Positions 44,340 to 55,482 of a stretch of 64,000 nucleotides of DNA are shown here, one piece after another. The stretch is from contig NW_022098026.1 of the NCBI RefSeq assembly GCF_002288925.2, positions 24,771,062-24,835,061 of the forward strand, read 5' to 3'. The position numbers were made by a program, and so were the translations under genes. This DNA comes from Delphinapterus leucas. Its lineage: Eukaryota > Chordata > Mammalia > Artiodactyla > Monodontidae. Numbering within the stretch: position 1 is the stretch's first letter; every line of letters begins with the position of its first letter. Below the pieces are notes generated by a model. The model was not told where the DNA came from, did not search any database, and worked only from the letters and a program-made list of their open reading frames with translations.

Positions 44340-44480
44340 GTAATTAACAGCTCAGGCTCCGGATTCGGAGCGGTACAGCACACTAGCAAATACTGGCTCT
44401 GCCATTACCATATGTGTGACTGTAGAAAAGTAATATATTCTAAGGTTTCCATTTCTTCATCTGCAAAATGCAGTTTCTAA
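44340..44480 (+). repeat. MIR fragment
   Basis: 'TTAACAGCTCAGGCTCCGGATTC', 'GGCTCTGCCATTACCATATG', then 'CCATTTCTTCATCTGCAAAATG'. Confidence 0.55.
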
Positions 44481-44589
44481 AAACAGTATTTACCATGATG
44501 GACAAGTTGATTGTCTAATATAACTTTACTTTCACACCTCTTTGTCCCTTGCTCGTATCTATTTGAGGTGAAAAGTTTAAATAGTTACT

Positions 44590-44835
44590 TTTCTAGTTTC
44601 TCTTGCTGCTAGGAGAATGAGTTGTTCAGGTTGGGAGGGAAAGGTGTTCCAGGCAAGGAGCAGCACGTGCAAAGGTCCTGAGGCAGAGGTAATAGGGGAT
44701 TTCCTCTGTTTCTGTTTCTGAAAACAGAACAGGGAGGAGGCCAGGGTGGTTGAGGAAGTGAAGGAGGCTTGGAGATGAAGTCATAACAATCACCAAGGGC
44801 CAGGTCACACGTGCCTTGTGTTCCATGGAAAGGAA
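44590..44835. repeat. Ancient dispersed repeat, family unresolved
   Basis: 'GGTGTTCCAGGCAAGGAGCAGC', 'GTGCAAAGGTCCTGAGGCAGAG', and 'CAGGGAGGAGGCCAGGGTGG' have the order of an old mammalian LINE-type repeat. Not named. Confidence 0.4.
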
Positions 44836-44929
44836 CTTAGCTTTAACGTGTGAGATGAGGAAACTTCAGAAGGCTGCCCAACTTGACTGAGGATAATAGC
44901 CACTAGAGATTCCTCTCTGTCTGAGACAC

Positions 44930-45150
44930 TAAGGATCTTAACATCTCTTGTGTGATTTTCATTGCCTCCTCTCTGTAGCATGAGCCTCTCTACATCTGGG
45001 CTGTCAGCTCCTTAAAGGGAATTTAGGTTTGTGTGTAAGAGTGTGGCTATGGAGGTAGGTGTACAAGCAGACATTGACATACCACCATTACGGGGCCTAA
45101 CACAGTACCAGGCACATGGTAAACTTGATAAATATTTGATTTAGTTTATC
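44930..45150 (+). repeat. Probable L2 LINE 3' end
   Basis: 'CTGTCAGCTCCTTAAAGGG' followed by 'CTAACACAGTACCAGGCACATGG' and 'GATAAATATTTGATT'. Confidence 0.5.
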
Positions 45151-45383
45151 TTAATCTATTAAAAAGATAATCATAGAATCTCTACAGTTACAGAATAGTT
45201 CTTGATTCAGGACCATGCATGTAACATGACAGTAATACTGGCCAGGATTTCCCACGTGCCTGCTCTGCGTCAGGGTCATTGCACATATTACACAGGCTGC
45301 AAAAACATTTCCTGTGTCCTGACTCCTGCCTCAGGCCTGCCTGGAGCCCTGGCATGTCTCAGAACATCACTGCTTTCCTCCCT

Positions 45384-45456
45384 AACACAGACACACACAC
45401 AGACACACACACACAGACACACAAACACGCACAGACACACAAACACACACGCACAG
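45384..45456. repeat. Interrupted (CA)n microsatellite
   Basis: About 73 bp of ACACAC with regular CAGA and CAAA interruptions. The 85-158-codon frames here are produced by the repeat and are not genes. Confidence 0.96.
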
Positions 45457-47377
45457 AGTTCCGACTTGAAAAGCTTAGTAATCAAAGGGTGTTTTTTACT
45501 GAAGGTTTCATACAGAACAGAGGAGAATGTTACTCCATATTCCACACAACAGAATTTAAACTAAGCCCACCAGTAAGCATTTCAGTCTCCTCTCCAAATT
45601 TTCTCTATGCGCCCACCCTGCGGGTCTCCCCTCTTACGTCTGTCTCCCTGCAGCCTCTAAAATGTCTATTTTGCTTTGCCCCAGCAATCCATGTCTTCCC
45701 CTTAGATTTCACACTCCATTCGCCAAAGCAAAAGTCCCAAAGTTCATCTACGTGATTTTCCTCGTGAGTCACACTCGATCGTGCCCCACTTACAGGGTCT
45801 GTGGAAGGTTGGCCTCATTATCCACCAGAAGTTCAGAGAAATTTGGCTGCATCTCAGGGCTGCTGTTAGGAACTGACAAAGCTAGGGTGTGAACGTCCAT
45901 CTTTCTTACACTCAGGCCCATCCTCTGTGCACCGGACATGCCTCTCTAGATGGCATCCCTGTCGCAGACAGGCAAAGACATGATTTCATTCAGTGAGGTA
46001 GCCCTGAAGCTTCAGAGAAGGGATGGCTCACTCAGCAACAGTCACTCTGGAAACCATGGTTTTCTGGTCTGGGATCTGATGATTTGTCAGACCTTGGGCA
46101 AGTCATTTCTCCTCCACATTTTCCATTTATAACAGGTGAACTTGACGTAAGCATTTGAGATTAACTACTAAATGGTTAAGAAGTCGGCTGTTCAGAACAA
46201 CAAAATCAAAGTCTGTGTTTTAAAACCCTCAGGGGGTTGACACAAAACCTGATCCCTATACTGCAAAGACGTTTTTTCTCTTTCTTTCCATTTCCCTCCT
46301 AACTTCCACTGTTCCGCTCTCCTTAATCAGTACATTTTCTCTTGAGGCTTTTGGGACACTATGCAGTAACCATTAAGGGGTGAAGCATGTGAGTGGTCCA
46401 AGGGTGAAGTCATCAGTGTGTTACACAGCTGTCATTATAAATGAGTCATCTGTAGGAGTATATCCACACACATGAATTACATCATCTGGCCAAGACTGAA
46501 ATCACAGTAGAATAACCAACAGAGGGGATGAAAGTCAGACCCTCATTCAACCAATGATTGCAAAGTTTGGCAACGAAAGAGGACTCTAAGAAAAAAGCAA
46601 ACAGACAGTTCATCTGGCTTCAGTGGATATCCCTGAAATAGAAGAAAAATCAGGGGTGGCGGGGTGGATAAACTTGCCTCTCTGGAGTGTTTATTGCATC
46701 CTGAACTCTTTCAGGAACTTTGCTTATCATTAAACATTAATTTCCCTAGAAACTGGAGCTTTCACTTCTTATAGCTGTAGCAATTAAGGGCGGTTTTGGC
46801 TTGGAAGCTCCGACTTCCCGGCACAAATCTGTGAGCTCTGTGGCCTTTGCTCAACAGAGAGCTTTGCTTGTTTCACAAGACTTTGTAGTTTTCTGGGAAA
46901 CACAAGATAAATCCTGCCCCAATGCAATAACCCAGGTCAGACGGGTAAACATAATTCTAGCAATAAATGAACTGTAATTGTTGAGAGGAAACTAAAGTTA
47001 TTGCTTCATCCACCCTTTTATTCCTAAGTAGGGCATCTTATGACCTTCGGAAGCTTGCTTTTTGTTTTTGAACCACCTGAACTGTCACTGAAACTGTGGA
47101 GCATGGCAACAATTGATACTTCCACCTCTGCTGCGTAACACGCAAAAGAGCCACACGACGCCTCGGAAAACCGGTTTCATTCACACTGGTCACCTCTCCC
47201 AGGAATGGATGCGGTGTCGCACTTGACGCTGCAGGAACAAAGAGGTGACCTCACTGAAGTCACAGAGTCATATCACTGCACTGAGAACAGGTACCTCGTC
47301 CCAGGGCCCAGGCTATTTTCTTTACTCACTTTGTGCCTGGCAAACTCCATGATCGTTGGCCACTCATTTTTTATAAT
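45457..47377. other. About 1.9 kb without a gene or firm repeat call
   Basis: Mostly unique. 46700-47060 is free of recognised repeats. Frames at 45662, 45950 and 47205 have no domain. Confidence 0.45.
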
Positions 47378-47614
47378 AAAAACACATTGCAGGGCTTCCC
47401 TGGTGGCGCAGTGGTTGAGACTCTGCCTGCCGATGCAGGGGATACGGGTTCGTGCCCCAGTCCGGGAAGATCCCACATGCCGCGGAGCGGCTGGGCCCGT
47501 GAGCCGTGGCCACTGAGCCTGCGCGTCTGGAGCCTGTGCTCCACAACGGGAGAGGCCACAACAGTGAGAGGCCCGAGTACAGAAAAAAAAAAAAACAAAA
47601 AAAAACACACTGCA
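47378..47614 (+). mobile_element. CHR-2-like SINE with 14-bp duplication
   Basis: SINE at 47392-47600 with an A tail. AAAAACACATTGCA (47378-47391) and AAAAACACACTGCA (47601-47614) are the duplications, differing at one base. Full-length body. Confidence 0.96.
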
Positions 47615-48369
47615 GGTTTTTTGAGCTGATGTGTTCTTTGAGGCTCTGAAAGATTCTGACCCTGGGAGAGGTGGAATCATTATTCTTCAGCGAGCAATTG
47701 TCTTTGCCTTAGTTAAGGCTGCTGTTGATCCTTGATTACTCGTGTTAAATTGAGGGGAGCAGAGATTAAAAACACAAGATAATCAGAAAGTCATTAATTG
47801 TGCACAAAGATTTGTCTCCAAGGACGAAAAGCTTACCGCTTTTCTCTCAAGGGATTTCAGAACTAGATAGAATAAAACATTCTTGACGAAAGGCAGGCAG
47901 GTTTATTGTTTTTGCTTTTTTGTTGTTGTTGTTTTGTTTTTTTACAAAAAGTAAAGCTGCCAAATATTCCTTACCACTAAAGAACATCAGAAATAGAAGA
48001 AAGATAAAAGCCGACAAAAGGTGATGCTACTGCGATCTGTACGCTTAAGGAAGGATGAGCCTTTGTGAACAGCCTGGAGAGGCCATGCTACATTCTGAGC
48101 CATGTGGATGGGCCCAGGGGGTGGTAGGGGCAAGGGTTACCCTTGAATATCTGGGACCTCATCATGAGCACCACAGGCCTGGAGAGTGGTCAAGAATGTA
48201 AGCCAATCTCACACAGGAACCTAGAAAAAATTATGCCTAGGTATTGAGAATATGTGAGACTGTTTCATTCATCAGGTAGGAAACATAACTGCACAAATCA
48301 TAGCAAGGCATTTAGAAATCTCACACTGGTGGGCAGGAGGGAGCCGATCAAAGGAGCCGGCATTTGAGA
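47615..48369. other. No gene or clear repeat seen
   Basis: Unique sequence with a (GTT)n/T-rich tract at 47920-47945. Confidence 0.45.
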
Positions 48370-48560
48370 TGAAGTCTTGGCAATTAGTAGCTGAACCACA
48401 TTGGGCAGGTCACACTCGGAGCCTTGGTTTCTCCATCCTTGGTTGTCACGAGGATGAAATGAGTTAATCCATAAAAAAGGTTTAACAGAGCTATTGGCAT
48501 ATGATAAGCCCTTAATACGTGTTCACAAATGTTATAATTATTGCTGTTGCTATTACTGCC
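48370..48560 (+). repeat. MIR SINE
   Basis: 'CACATTGGGCAGGTCACACTCGG', 'GAGGATGAAATGAGTTAATCC', then 'CATATGATAAGCCCTTAATACG'. Confidence 0.62.
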
Positions 48561-49214
48561 ATCTTATCACAAAAAGTGATTTTCCCATTCCTTAAGTGTG
48601 GGCTACACTTAATGACTCCCTTCTAAAGAGTTTGGTATGAAAAGGGGTGAAAAGAGTAACCTTTCAATGGAGAACTTGATAAACACTCTCTCAGCCCAGT
48701 GATCAAGGTCAACATCCACAGTGATGTCACGTTCAGCTTATGTACCCTTGATGTGATGTCATGAAATAGCTCCTGACCTCTGTAGTATTCCTCCAAAATG
48801 TCCATAACTCCAATCTAACCAGGAGTAAATCATCAGATAAACCCCCAAAGAGAGGGACACTCTACAAAATACCACGCCAATAATCCTCAAAACTGTCAAA
48901 GTCTCCAAAAACAAGGAAAGTCTAAGAACAATCACAGCCCAGAGGATCCTAAGGAGACGTGACAACTAAGTGTAATATGCATCCTGAATGGGATCCTGGG
49001 ACAGAAAAAAGATATGAGGGAAAAACTAATGAAATCTGAATAAAGTATGATGTTTAGTTAATAATAATGTTATCAATATTGGTTCATGAGTTGTGGCCCA
49101 GGTACCACGCTAAAGCGAAATGTTAACAGTAGGGAAAACTGAGTGAAAGTATACCGGAACTCTCTGTATTAGCTTTGCAACTTTTCTGTAATATTCTTCT
49201 TTAAAAAAAGCTTA
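48561..49214. other. No gene; possible decayed LINE near 49000-49200
   Basis: 'GAAACTGAGTGAAAG'-like and 'CTGTATTAGCTTTGCAACTTTTC' hints at an old L1 3' end. Frames of 60-68 codons are unsupported. Confidence 0.35.
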
Positions 49215-49828
49215 TTTACCAACAGGCACATGAAAAGATGGTCAACATCACTAATGATCAGGGAAATGCAAATCAAAACCACAATGAGATATCACCTCAC
49301 ACCTGTTAGAATGGCTACCATCAAAAAGACCACAAATAGGGCTTTCCTGGTGGCGCAGTTGTTGAGAGTCCGCCTGCTGATGCAGGGGACACGGGTTCAT
49401 GTCCTGGTCCGGGAAGATCCCACATGCCGCGGAGCGGCTGGGCCCGTGAGCCATGACTGCTGAGCCTGAGTGTCCGGAGCCTGTGCTCTGCAATGGGAGA
49501 GGCCACAACAGTAAGAGGCCCGTGTACCACACACACACAAAAAAACACCACAAATAACAAATGTTGGTGAGGATACAGAGAAAAGGGGACCCTTGTACAC
49601 TGTTGGTGGATGCAAATTGGTGCAGTCACTTGGAAAGCAGTATGCAAGTTTCTCAATAAACTAAAAATAGAACTACCATATGACCCAGCAATTCCACTCT
49701 TGGGTATATATCAAAAAACCCAAAAACATTAATTCAAAAAGATACATGCACCCCAATGTTCATAGTAGCATTATTTACAATAGCCAAGACATGGAAGCAA
49801 CCTAAATGTCAATCAACAGATGAGTGGA
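49215..49828 (+). mobile_element. L1 ORF2 C-terminal fragment hosting a SINE
   Basis: Plus-strand ORF2 sequence: 'CATGAAAAGATGGTCAACATCAC', 'CAAAACCACAATGAGATATCACC', then after the SINE 'GTTGGTGAGGATACAGAG' through 'GACATGGAAGCAACC'. Broken by stops and by the SINE at 49339. It ends where the CHR-1-like SINE begins. Confidence 0.83.
49329..49556 (+). mobile_element. CHR-2-like SINE with 10-bp duplication inside L1
   Basis: SINE at 49339-49546. ACCACAAATA flanks it at 49329-49338 and 49547-49556. The tail is (CA)n plus As rather than pure A. Body full length. Confidence 0.96.
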
Positions 49829-49992
49829 GGGCTTCCCTGGTGGCACAGTGGTTAAGAATCTGCCTGCCAATGCAGGGGACATGGGTTCGAGCCCTGGTCT
49901 GGGAAGATCCCACATGCTGCGGAGCAGCTAAGCCTGTGTGCCACAACTACCGAGCCTGTGCTCTAGAGCCCACAAGCCACAACTACTGAACC
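49828..49992 (+). mobile_element. CHR-1-like SINE, 3'-truncated
   Basis: Starts GGGCTTCCCTGG with TGGCACAGTGG (A box) and GGGTTCGAGCCC (B box), then diverges from CHR-2 into 'GAGCAGCTAAGCCTGTG' and 'GAGCCTGTGCTCTAGAGCC', the CHR-1 type. It ends near 49992 without an A tail, so the 3' half is missing. Confidence 0.87.
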
Positions 49993-50589
49993 AAATATTA
50001 CACCAGACACGTACCAAAAATATCATGCTATTCTTCTGGGTTGCATAAGTAGCTTTCAACATATGATTACAGCATTTGATCACCTCTCTATTACTTAAAG
50101 ATCTGGAATCACGTTGCACTGTGAGCTCCTGCAGGATTAAATGCAGAATTTGTTCCTTGTTCTCTCCCTGGCACTTAACATTGTGCCTGAATTGAATCCA
50201 ACAGAAACGAACTGAACCAAATGGAATCTTCTTGGGCAAGGGGAAAGATAACACCGTCATTAACATTTCAGCCGTTCTATGTTGCAGATACCAGATCCAA
50301 TGTAGAAGATCCATGTGACTGACCTCTGGGGAGAATGATGTTAATATTACTGATGTTATTATTAATATCAGAATTCATGCAATAAAAATGAAATTATATT
50401 CTTGGAAGTCATGAGTTATTTATTAAGATAATTCATAAGAATGAAGATACTAACTACGACACTAATAGCTAACATTTATTAGCCAAAGAATCATGTAAAG
50501 TATTTTCTGTGCATTTTTTTTCTTTTTCTCCCTACTCTGGGTCCTAAGGGGATAATAATGTCTGGCTAAAGGCATCTCTATCGGACAGG
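49993..50589. other. No gene or clear repeat seen
   Basis: Unique AT-rich DNA. The 128-codon minus frame at 49928-50314 overlaps the SINE and lacks a domain. Confidence 0.45.
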
Positions 50590-50730
50590 TCACTTGAGGT
50601 TTATGCTATTGTTATCTATATATTATAGATAAGGAAACTGAGCCTTAGAGACATGCAACCACTTGCCTAAGTTCATACACCTAGTGAATTACAGATCTGG
50701 AATATGAATTCATGTCAAGTTCAAGTGTAG
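50590..50730 (-). repeat. MIR fragment
   Basis: 'CTATATATTATAGATAAGGAAACTGAG', then 'ACCACTTGCCTAAGTTCATACACC'. Minus-strand MIR. Confidence 0.6.
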
Positions 50731-51172
50731 AGTCTGAACTCTACCTAGCCTCCCCTTTAGGTGTGAAGCCCAGCTCAAGGTAGATGGACCTGAGCTCCCC
50801 ACGCCCCCATCCCACCCTGCCCAGTAGCAAAAAGTGTGCGAACCAGCACCCACCACTCAGCTTTCTTCCTCTCTTTCTCTGATGCCCTTTCCATAAAGTT
50901 CAAAACCTCTTTATACCTGCCTTTAAACCACATTGGTCTAGCTTTTTCCTCCCAAATTTTTCCTCTTAATGAGGCCTTTGCTCCCAATCACCCCCTTACT
51001 ACTTGCCTTTCTCCTTCTTCAGAGTACCTATTGAAAAGTTACACTATTTTGGTCTTTAGCACAAATCAATAGTCCACATGGGGAACAGATTTCCTCTCCC
51101 TTTAGGCTTCTGTGTCTGTAATCCACTTCAGAAACTGGAATGCAGAGAGGATGAAACCAGAGTCAGCTGTAC
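50731..51172. other. No gene; possible L2-like stretch 50830-51060
   Basis: Pyrimidine-rich sequence with 'CAGAGTACCTATTGAAAAG'. Not firm. Confidence 0.35.
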
Positions 51173-51250
51173 CTTTCACGAGCACTGATACATCATCCAC
51201 GGAAGCCTGAATGGTACAAATGCCCTGCTGCAGGGTTTCTGAGACAGACT
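51173..51250 (-). other. Uncertain candidate exon, 78 bp
   Basis: On the minus strand an acceptor-like sequence (T-rich, GGACCCCTTGCAG) ends at 51251, and GAAAG/GTACAGC follows at 51172. The 78 bases between are a multiple of three and open only in phase 1-1, giving 26 residues (SVSETLQQGICTIQASVDD... in the middle). The donor is weak. No protein is recognised. Confidence 0.15.
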
Positions 51251-51409
51251 CTGCAAGGGGTCCAAAATAAATCATTAATGAAATCACCTTCCTTGTGATG
51301 GGCTGAAGAACAAACAGCCCCAGGGACATTGTTTATTTCCTAGGAATGCAATGCCCGTGGCACCCTGAACACAGGAAGTGGCCTGATTAACTGAAGGAGC
51401 AACGATCTT

Positions 51410-51525
51410 GAAGCCTGAAGACCTGGTTGGCTCCGTCTCTTACGAGGTACACAACCTTGGGCAGGTCACTTAACTTCTCTGAGTCTCCGTGTCCTCAGAC
51501 ACTAACACTAATGGAGCTAACATTC
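51410..51525 (+). repeat. MIR fragment
   Basis: 'ACAACCTTGGGCAGGTCACTTAAC', then 'CTCTGAGTCTCCGTGTCCTC'. MIR core. Confidence 0.6.
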
Positions 51526-51539
51526 TTTCTTTAATGGTA

Positions 51540-51945
51540 CACAATCCACCTGTATATAAGCCAGAAATCTACAAGTCATCCATGTTTCTTCTCTCTCTTA
51601 CCCCCAAGAGCCAATCTGTTTCTGAATTCTGTTGATTTCGCATCTTAAGTATATCTCAAATGTCCCTGTCTCCATTCCCACAAGCTGTGTTAGTTCAGGC
51701 ATCATGATGTCCTCGCTAGACTAATACAAAGTCCTTCTAACCCATCTCCCTGTTCCTAGTCCAGCACCACCATCAATCCTTTCTTCTCACGGCAGCTGGT
51801 TATCGAGCTAAAGTATGCATCTCATTATATTGGTCCTGACTAAAAGCATTATAAGACTCTCCATCACTTATAGAATAAAATACAAGTTTGCCAGCCTATA
51901 CTACAAAGCCCTCCATGACCTTGATCTTACCCACATATAATAGTT
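51540..51945 (+). repeat. L2 LINE fragment
   Basis: 'CCATCTCCCTGTTCCTAGTCC', 'AAGTATGCATCTCATTATATTGG', 'AGAATAAAATACAAGTTTGCC', then 'AAAGCCCTCCATGACCTTGATC'. L2 order. Confidence 0.62.
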
Positions 51946-51949
51946 AGGA

Positions 51950-52350
51950 ATCTTTCAGATGCAAGTGACAGAAACACCTCTCCAATAGGCTTAATCACAA
52001 AGGAGAATTTATTGGCTTAGGAAACTAAAAAAGCCTGGTGTAGACCAGGTACAACCGGGTCCAAAAGCTCAAACAGTCTCATCAGGAAGCAGTTTCTCTT
52101 CATCCTTTGCTTTGCTTTTCTCCATAGTGACTTTATTCTTGATTAGGGTCTTCCCACTCAATAACAAATTTGCCCCAGATGTTTCAGGCTTGCCTAGTCC
52201 TTATTTAGTAACCCTCTAGAAAGAGAACATCTTCTTTTCGCTACTTTTAACAAAAGTCACAAGGCAAGGTCCTTGGGTCATGGACCTAACCCTTAACTAG
52301 ACACTGTGTCTAGGAGGGAAATGGTGACGAGGCAGGGACATCCAGGAGGC
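51950..52350. repeat. Ancient dispersed repeat, family unresolved
   Basis: 'TTTCAGATGCAAGTGACAGAAAC', 'GAATTTATTGGCTTAGG', then 'CCAAAAGCTCAAACAG'. The same broad class as 11060-11330. Confidence 0.4.
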
Positions 52351-52439
52351 TGGGCTGGGGCCGGTCGTGCCTGATGTACACAACTCAACAATAAAGTTAT
52401 CCAGAAAAATCAGACTGCTATCACAAAATAATGCTAGGC

Positions 52440-53400
52440 TTAAAATTACCACTTTATTTTATTCATGATTTTTTTTTTTTTGGAGATCAGGAATTCAAAA
52501 AGGGCTTAGCTCTTGCTTGGGGTCTCTCATGTGGTTGTGTTAGGGGAACCACTGACGGAAACCACCTGCCCTGGCCAGGCTCAATAGTAACCACTTGCCT
52601 GAGTTATCTTACAACAGGAGGTCCTGGTAAGGAACGCGGAACTTACAAGCTACCACCAACAGGAAGAATTCGGAAAAGGTCGAAAGGAGAGAGGAGACTC
52701 CAGTCCATATGTCCTACCAACCTCCCAGAATCCTTCTCGCTGGAATCCATCTTGGCTGAGCAATGCACACACCACCAGGAAGGATCCTGAGTCAGAAATG
52801 ATTGGCCAGAGGCAACCCGGAAACTAACCTCATCACCATAAAACCCGAGACTGCGAGCCACGTGGCCGAGCAGTTCTCCTGGGTTCCCTGACCCTGCTAC
52901 TCTCTGCCCGGGCGCCCCTTCCCAATAACGTCTCTTGCTTTTTCAGCACTTGTGTCTCCTCAGACAATTCATTTCTGAGTGTTAGACAAGAACCCACTCT
53001 CGGGCCCTAGAAGGGGTCCCCCTTCCTGCAACAGTTGCAGTGAGATGTGGGCTAGGTCTGTAGACATCTGAAGGGTTACCCGGGCTGGGTGTCCAAAATG
53101 GCTCCTTTACAAGATGATGTGGGTGTTGCCTGATGGGAACTCAGCCGGGCTGTCAACTGGATGCCTAAACATGCCCTCCTCAGCATGGGAACCTCCAAGA
53201 GGATGGACTTCTTACGTGGTAGCCCAGGGCTCTGTGCACTGGCATTCCAGCAAAAGGGGGAAGCTGCATCACCTTTTCTGACCTAGCCTCTGAAGCCATG
53301 CCATGTCACTTTTCTGCGTTCTATTGTTTACAAGTCTTCCCAGAGTCAAGGGGAAGGGACATGGACCGCACCTCTGGATAAGAGGAGTATCAAATGACTT
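52440..53400. repeat. Ancient mammalian repeat split by a solo LTR
   Basis: The flanks of the LTR join into a continuous old repeat: 'GGGGTCTCTCATGTGGTTG' on the left and 'GTTGCAGTGAGATGTGGGC', 'GTGTCCAAAATGGCTCC' and 'GACATGGACCGCACCTCTGG' on the right. Family not named. Confidence 0.45.
52534..53037 (+). mobile_element. Solo LTR of a class I-like endogenous retrovirus, 496 bp, 4-bp duplication
   Basis: The LTR at 52538-53033 starts TGTTAGGGG and ends CCTGCAACA (TG...CA). GTTG flanks both sides (52534-52537 and 53034-53037). U3-like features are a CCAAT-type GATTGGCC near 52800 and a weak TATA (CCATAAAACC near 52836). R/U5 includes CCCAATAACGTC, a degenerate polyadenylation signal near 52920. 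No internal genes remain. The 119-codon frame at 52431-52790 is incidental. Confidence 0.8.
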
Positions 53401-53439
53401 GCAGCCACAATTATTTCCTATTGTTTTATGAACACATTC

Positions 53440-53760
53440 CCATCATTTCAACAATTTTTGTCTTTCTGGATGCATTTTTCTCTGTCTACAATACCCTTTA
53501 CATCCTCTTTGTCTGTCTACCAAGCTCTACTCTCCCAAAGCACACCTTCTGCTTTCTGCTTTCCTCTCTCCTTTGGGCCACATGCTGAGTACATAACCCC
53601 TATAATATAGTTTTTTTCCTGATGTATTATAACTCTTTACCTCTGCCTCTATCATCAGCCTTTCCTCCTTGAAGGCAGGGATAAAATCTTATTTGCCTCT
53701 ATACTTCACATATTCTCTCTCATAGGTCCTTAGGACATGTTTGCCAAATGACAGAATTAG
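53440..53760 (+). repeat. Probable L2 LINE 3' end
   Basis: 'CTCCTTGAAGGCAGGGATAAAATC' and 'CATAGGTCCTTAGGACATG' fit the L2 3' end. Confidence 0.5.
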
Positions 53761-54175
53761 ATTATAGAGCCAGAGAGCTTTTCAAATGTTAAAGTGCTAT
53801 TCAGACAAAGGCTGTCATTATTTACAAGATAAGGGAGACTTTTACTGAGGAAAATGTAATAGCTTCTGGTGATAGCTTTCTGCCTGGCAAATTCTATCTA
53901 AATGGATAATCCATTAGACTGTCAAAAAAAATAAAAAACATTATTTAAATTTTTTTCTTTCTTTCTTTCTCCAGCTTGAATACTAGTGACAACTAGTTGT
54001 TTGTCCTTTATCTGTTATTTAGATCACTGTTCTCCAGATTTTTTCAAGTCATCTTTCCATGAATCTGTTTTATCAGGCCATTGCTTCTCTACATCCTTTA
54101 CAGTTTTGTACTTAATTTTTTATCATCTAATTTTCCTGGCCCACTACTTATCATCTTTAATTAGTCTTTTATTTA
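53761..54175. other. No gene; short (TTTC)n at 53951-53971
   Basis: Unique AT-rich sequence with one small microsatellite. The 111-codon plus frame starting at 53986 is hydrophobic only because of T-rich composition. Confidence 0.45.
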
Positions 54176-54560
54176 TTCAGTCTATATTTACTAAGGATCT
54201 GAGGGGCTACTATGTACCAGGCAATATGATGGACCCCAGGGATTCAGTGGAAAACAAGTTACAGTCCCTCCAACAAGAAACTCAGTGCCTGGTGGAGAAA
54301 GAAAGTGTCAACAGAATGTGATAGATGTTAAGCCAGAGGTCTGCAGAGAGGAGTATGGAGGTGGGTACTTACTCCTCTCTGGGGTGATAAGAAAGACTGC
54401 AGGAGGAAACAGCAATGCACTTACAAAAGGGGGTAGTATTAAGACTCATAAAGAAGGAGACATCTCAATGAGAGAGAACATCCTGAGCCAAGGCATGGAG
54501 ATAGAAAAGAATAGATGTGTGGAAGACCAACAGATAGTTTCAAGTTCTTGAAAAAGTATG
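54176..54560. repeat. Ancient LINE-type dispersed repeat
   Basis: 'TTATTTATTCAGTCTATATTTAC' with 'GGGGCTACTATGTACCAGGCAA' and 'CTCAGTGCCTGGTGGAGAAAG' is typical of very old CR1/L3-type LINE remains. Frames are not genes. Confidence 0.4.
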
Positions 54561-55482
54561 AGACAGAAAATGGCAGATTTCTGAAGCTTCTAGCTCTCAG
54601 GATTGTGAAAACTGTCTTGGTTTTCAGGCACCAGAGTCTCTGGAACTCTCTAACTGGGAATCTAGTTAATTACCCAAAGAGTTCAGGAAACAATCGCAGA
54701 AAACCAAACTCAAGGGAATTTTTAAAATTATTATGCAGCCGTTTATCCAAACCAAGCAGAATTTGCTGCTAAAAAAATCTACTCCAAGCTCTACACTTTA
54801 CCACTTGAGAGACTTTGCAGACAATTTATTCATAGATCCTCAAGACTACATATGGTATCAAACAAGACTACATGATATTTCTCAGAAAGTTGCTGGGAAG
54901 ATCACAAATGATGGTATAAGCAGAAGTTCCTTTTGTGGACAGTGGTTACTTTTGCATAGATAGCTCTTTTTTGTGTGTGCCATTTTTACTGCTAAGAGAA
55001 CACTTATTTTTCCTTCTTTCTTTGGTATCACACCTTCCTTACTTCCCTCCATGTGTGACCATATGACCTTGGTCTGACCAATCAGAATACTACTTTGCCA
55101 TGTCCATATTAAACAATGCAGGACTAAGCACTTGTCCCATTTTGGTTCATGGATGACCAAGTAGTTCCACCTGGTTCAATTGAATAAATTCTATGATTCA
55201 TAAAAAATTTGAAAAAAGAGAGGCTTTCTTTCCCATGGAGCTGCTAAGTCAGTATAGGTCAAATAAAAATCCACTAAAGGGCAACAACAACTAAAGAAAT
55301 GCCCAAGAAAGAAGACCACAGAAGAAAACAGAGCAGAGACAAGACACAGATAACTGATGATAAGACATGAACGCCAGGCTACATCTGTCTTTAAAATAAA
55401 AATACCGTACATCTTGCAGTTGATAATTTCCATTTTTAAGTGAATTTTACTTTTGTTTCTATATCTTGCAACTAAAAAGAGT
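54561..55482. other. About 900 bp without a gene or clear repeat
   Basis: Unique sequence. Frames of 76-92 codons show no domain. Confidence 0.45.

Noticed and set aside
45279..45755. 158-codon plus frame with a Thr/His repeat region
   Set aside because: The repetitive part is the (CA)n microsatellite. The rest has no domain.
52431..52790. 119-codon plus frame spanning the LTR boundary
   Set aside because: It crosses from an old repeat into the solo LTR, which is non-coding, so it cannot be an ancestral gene.
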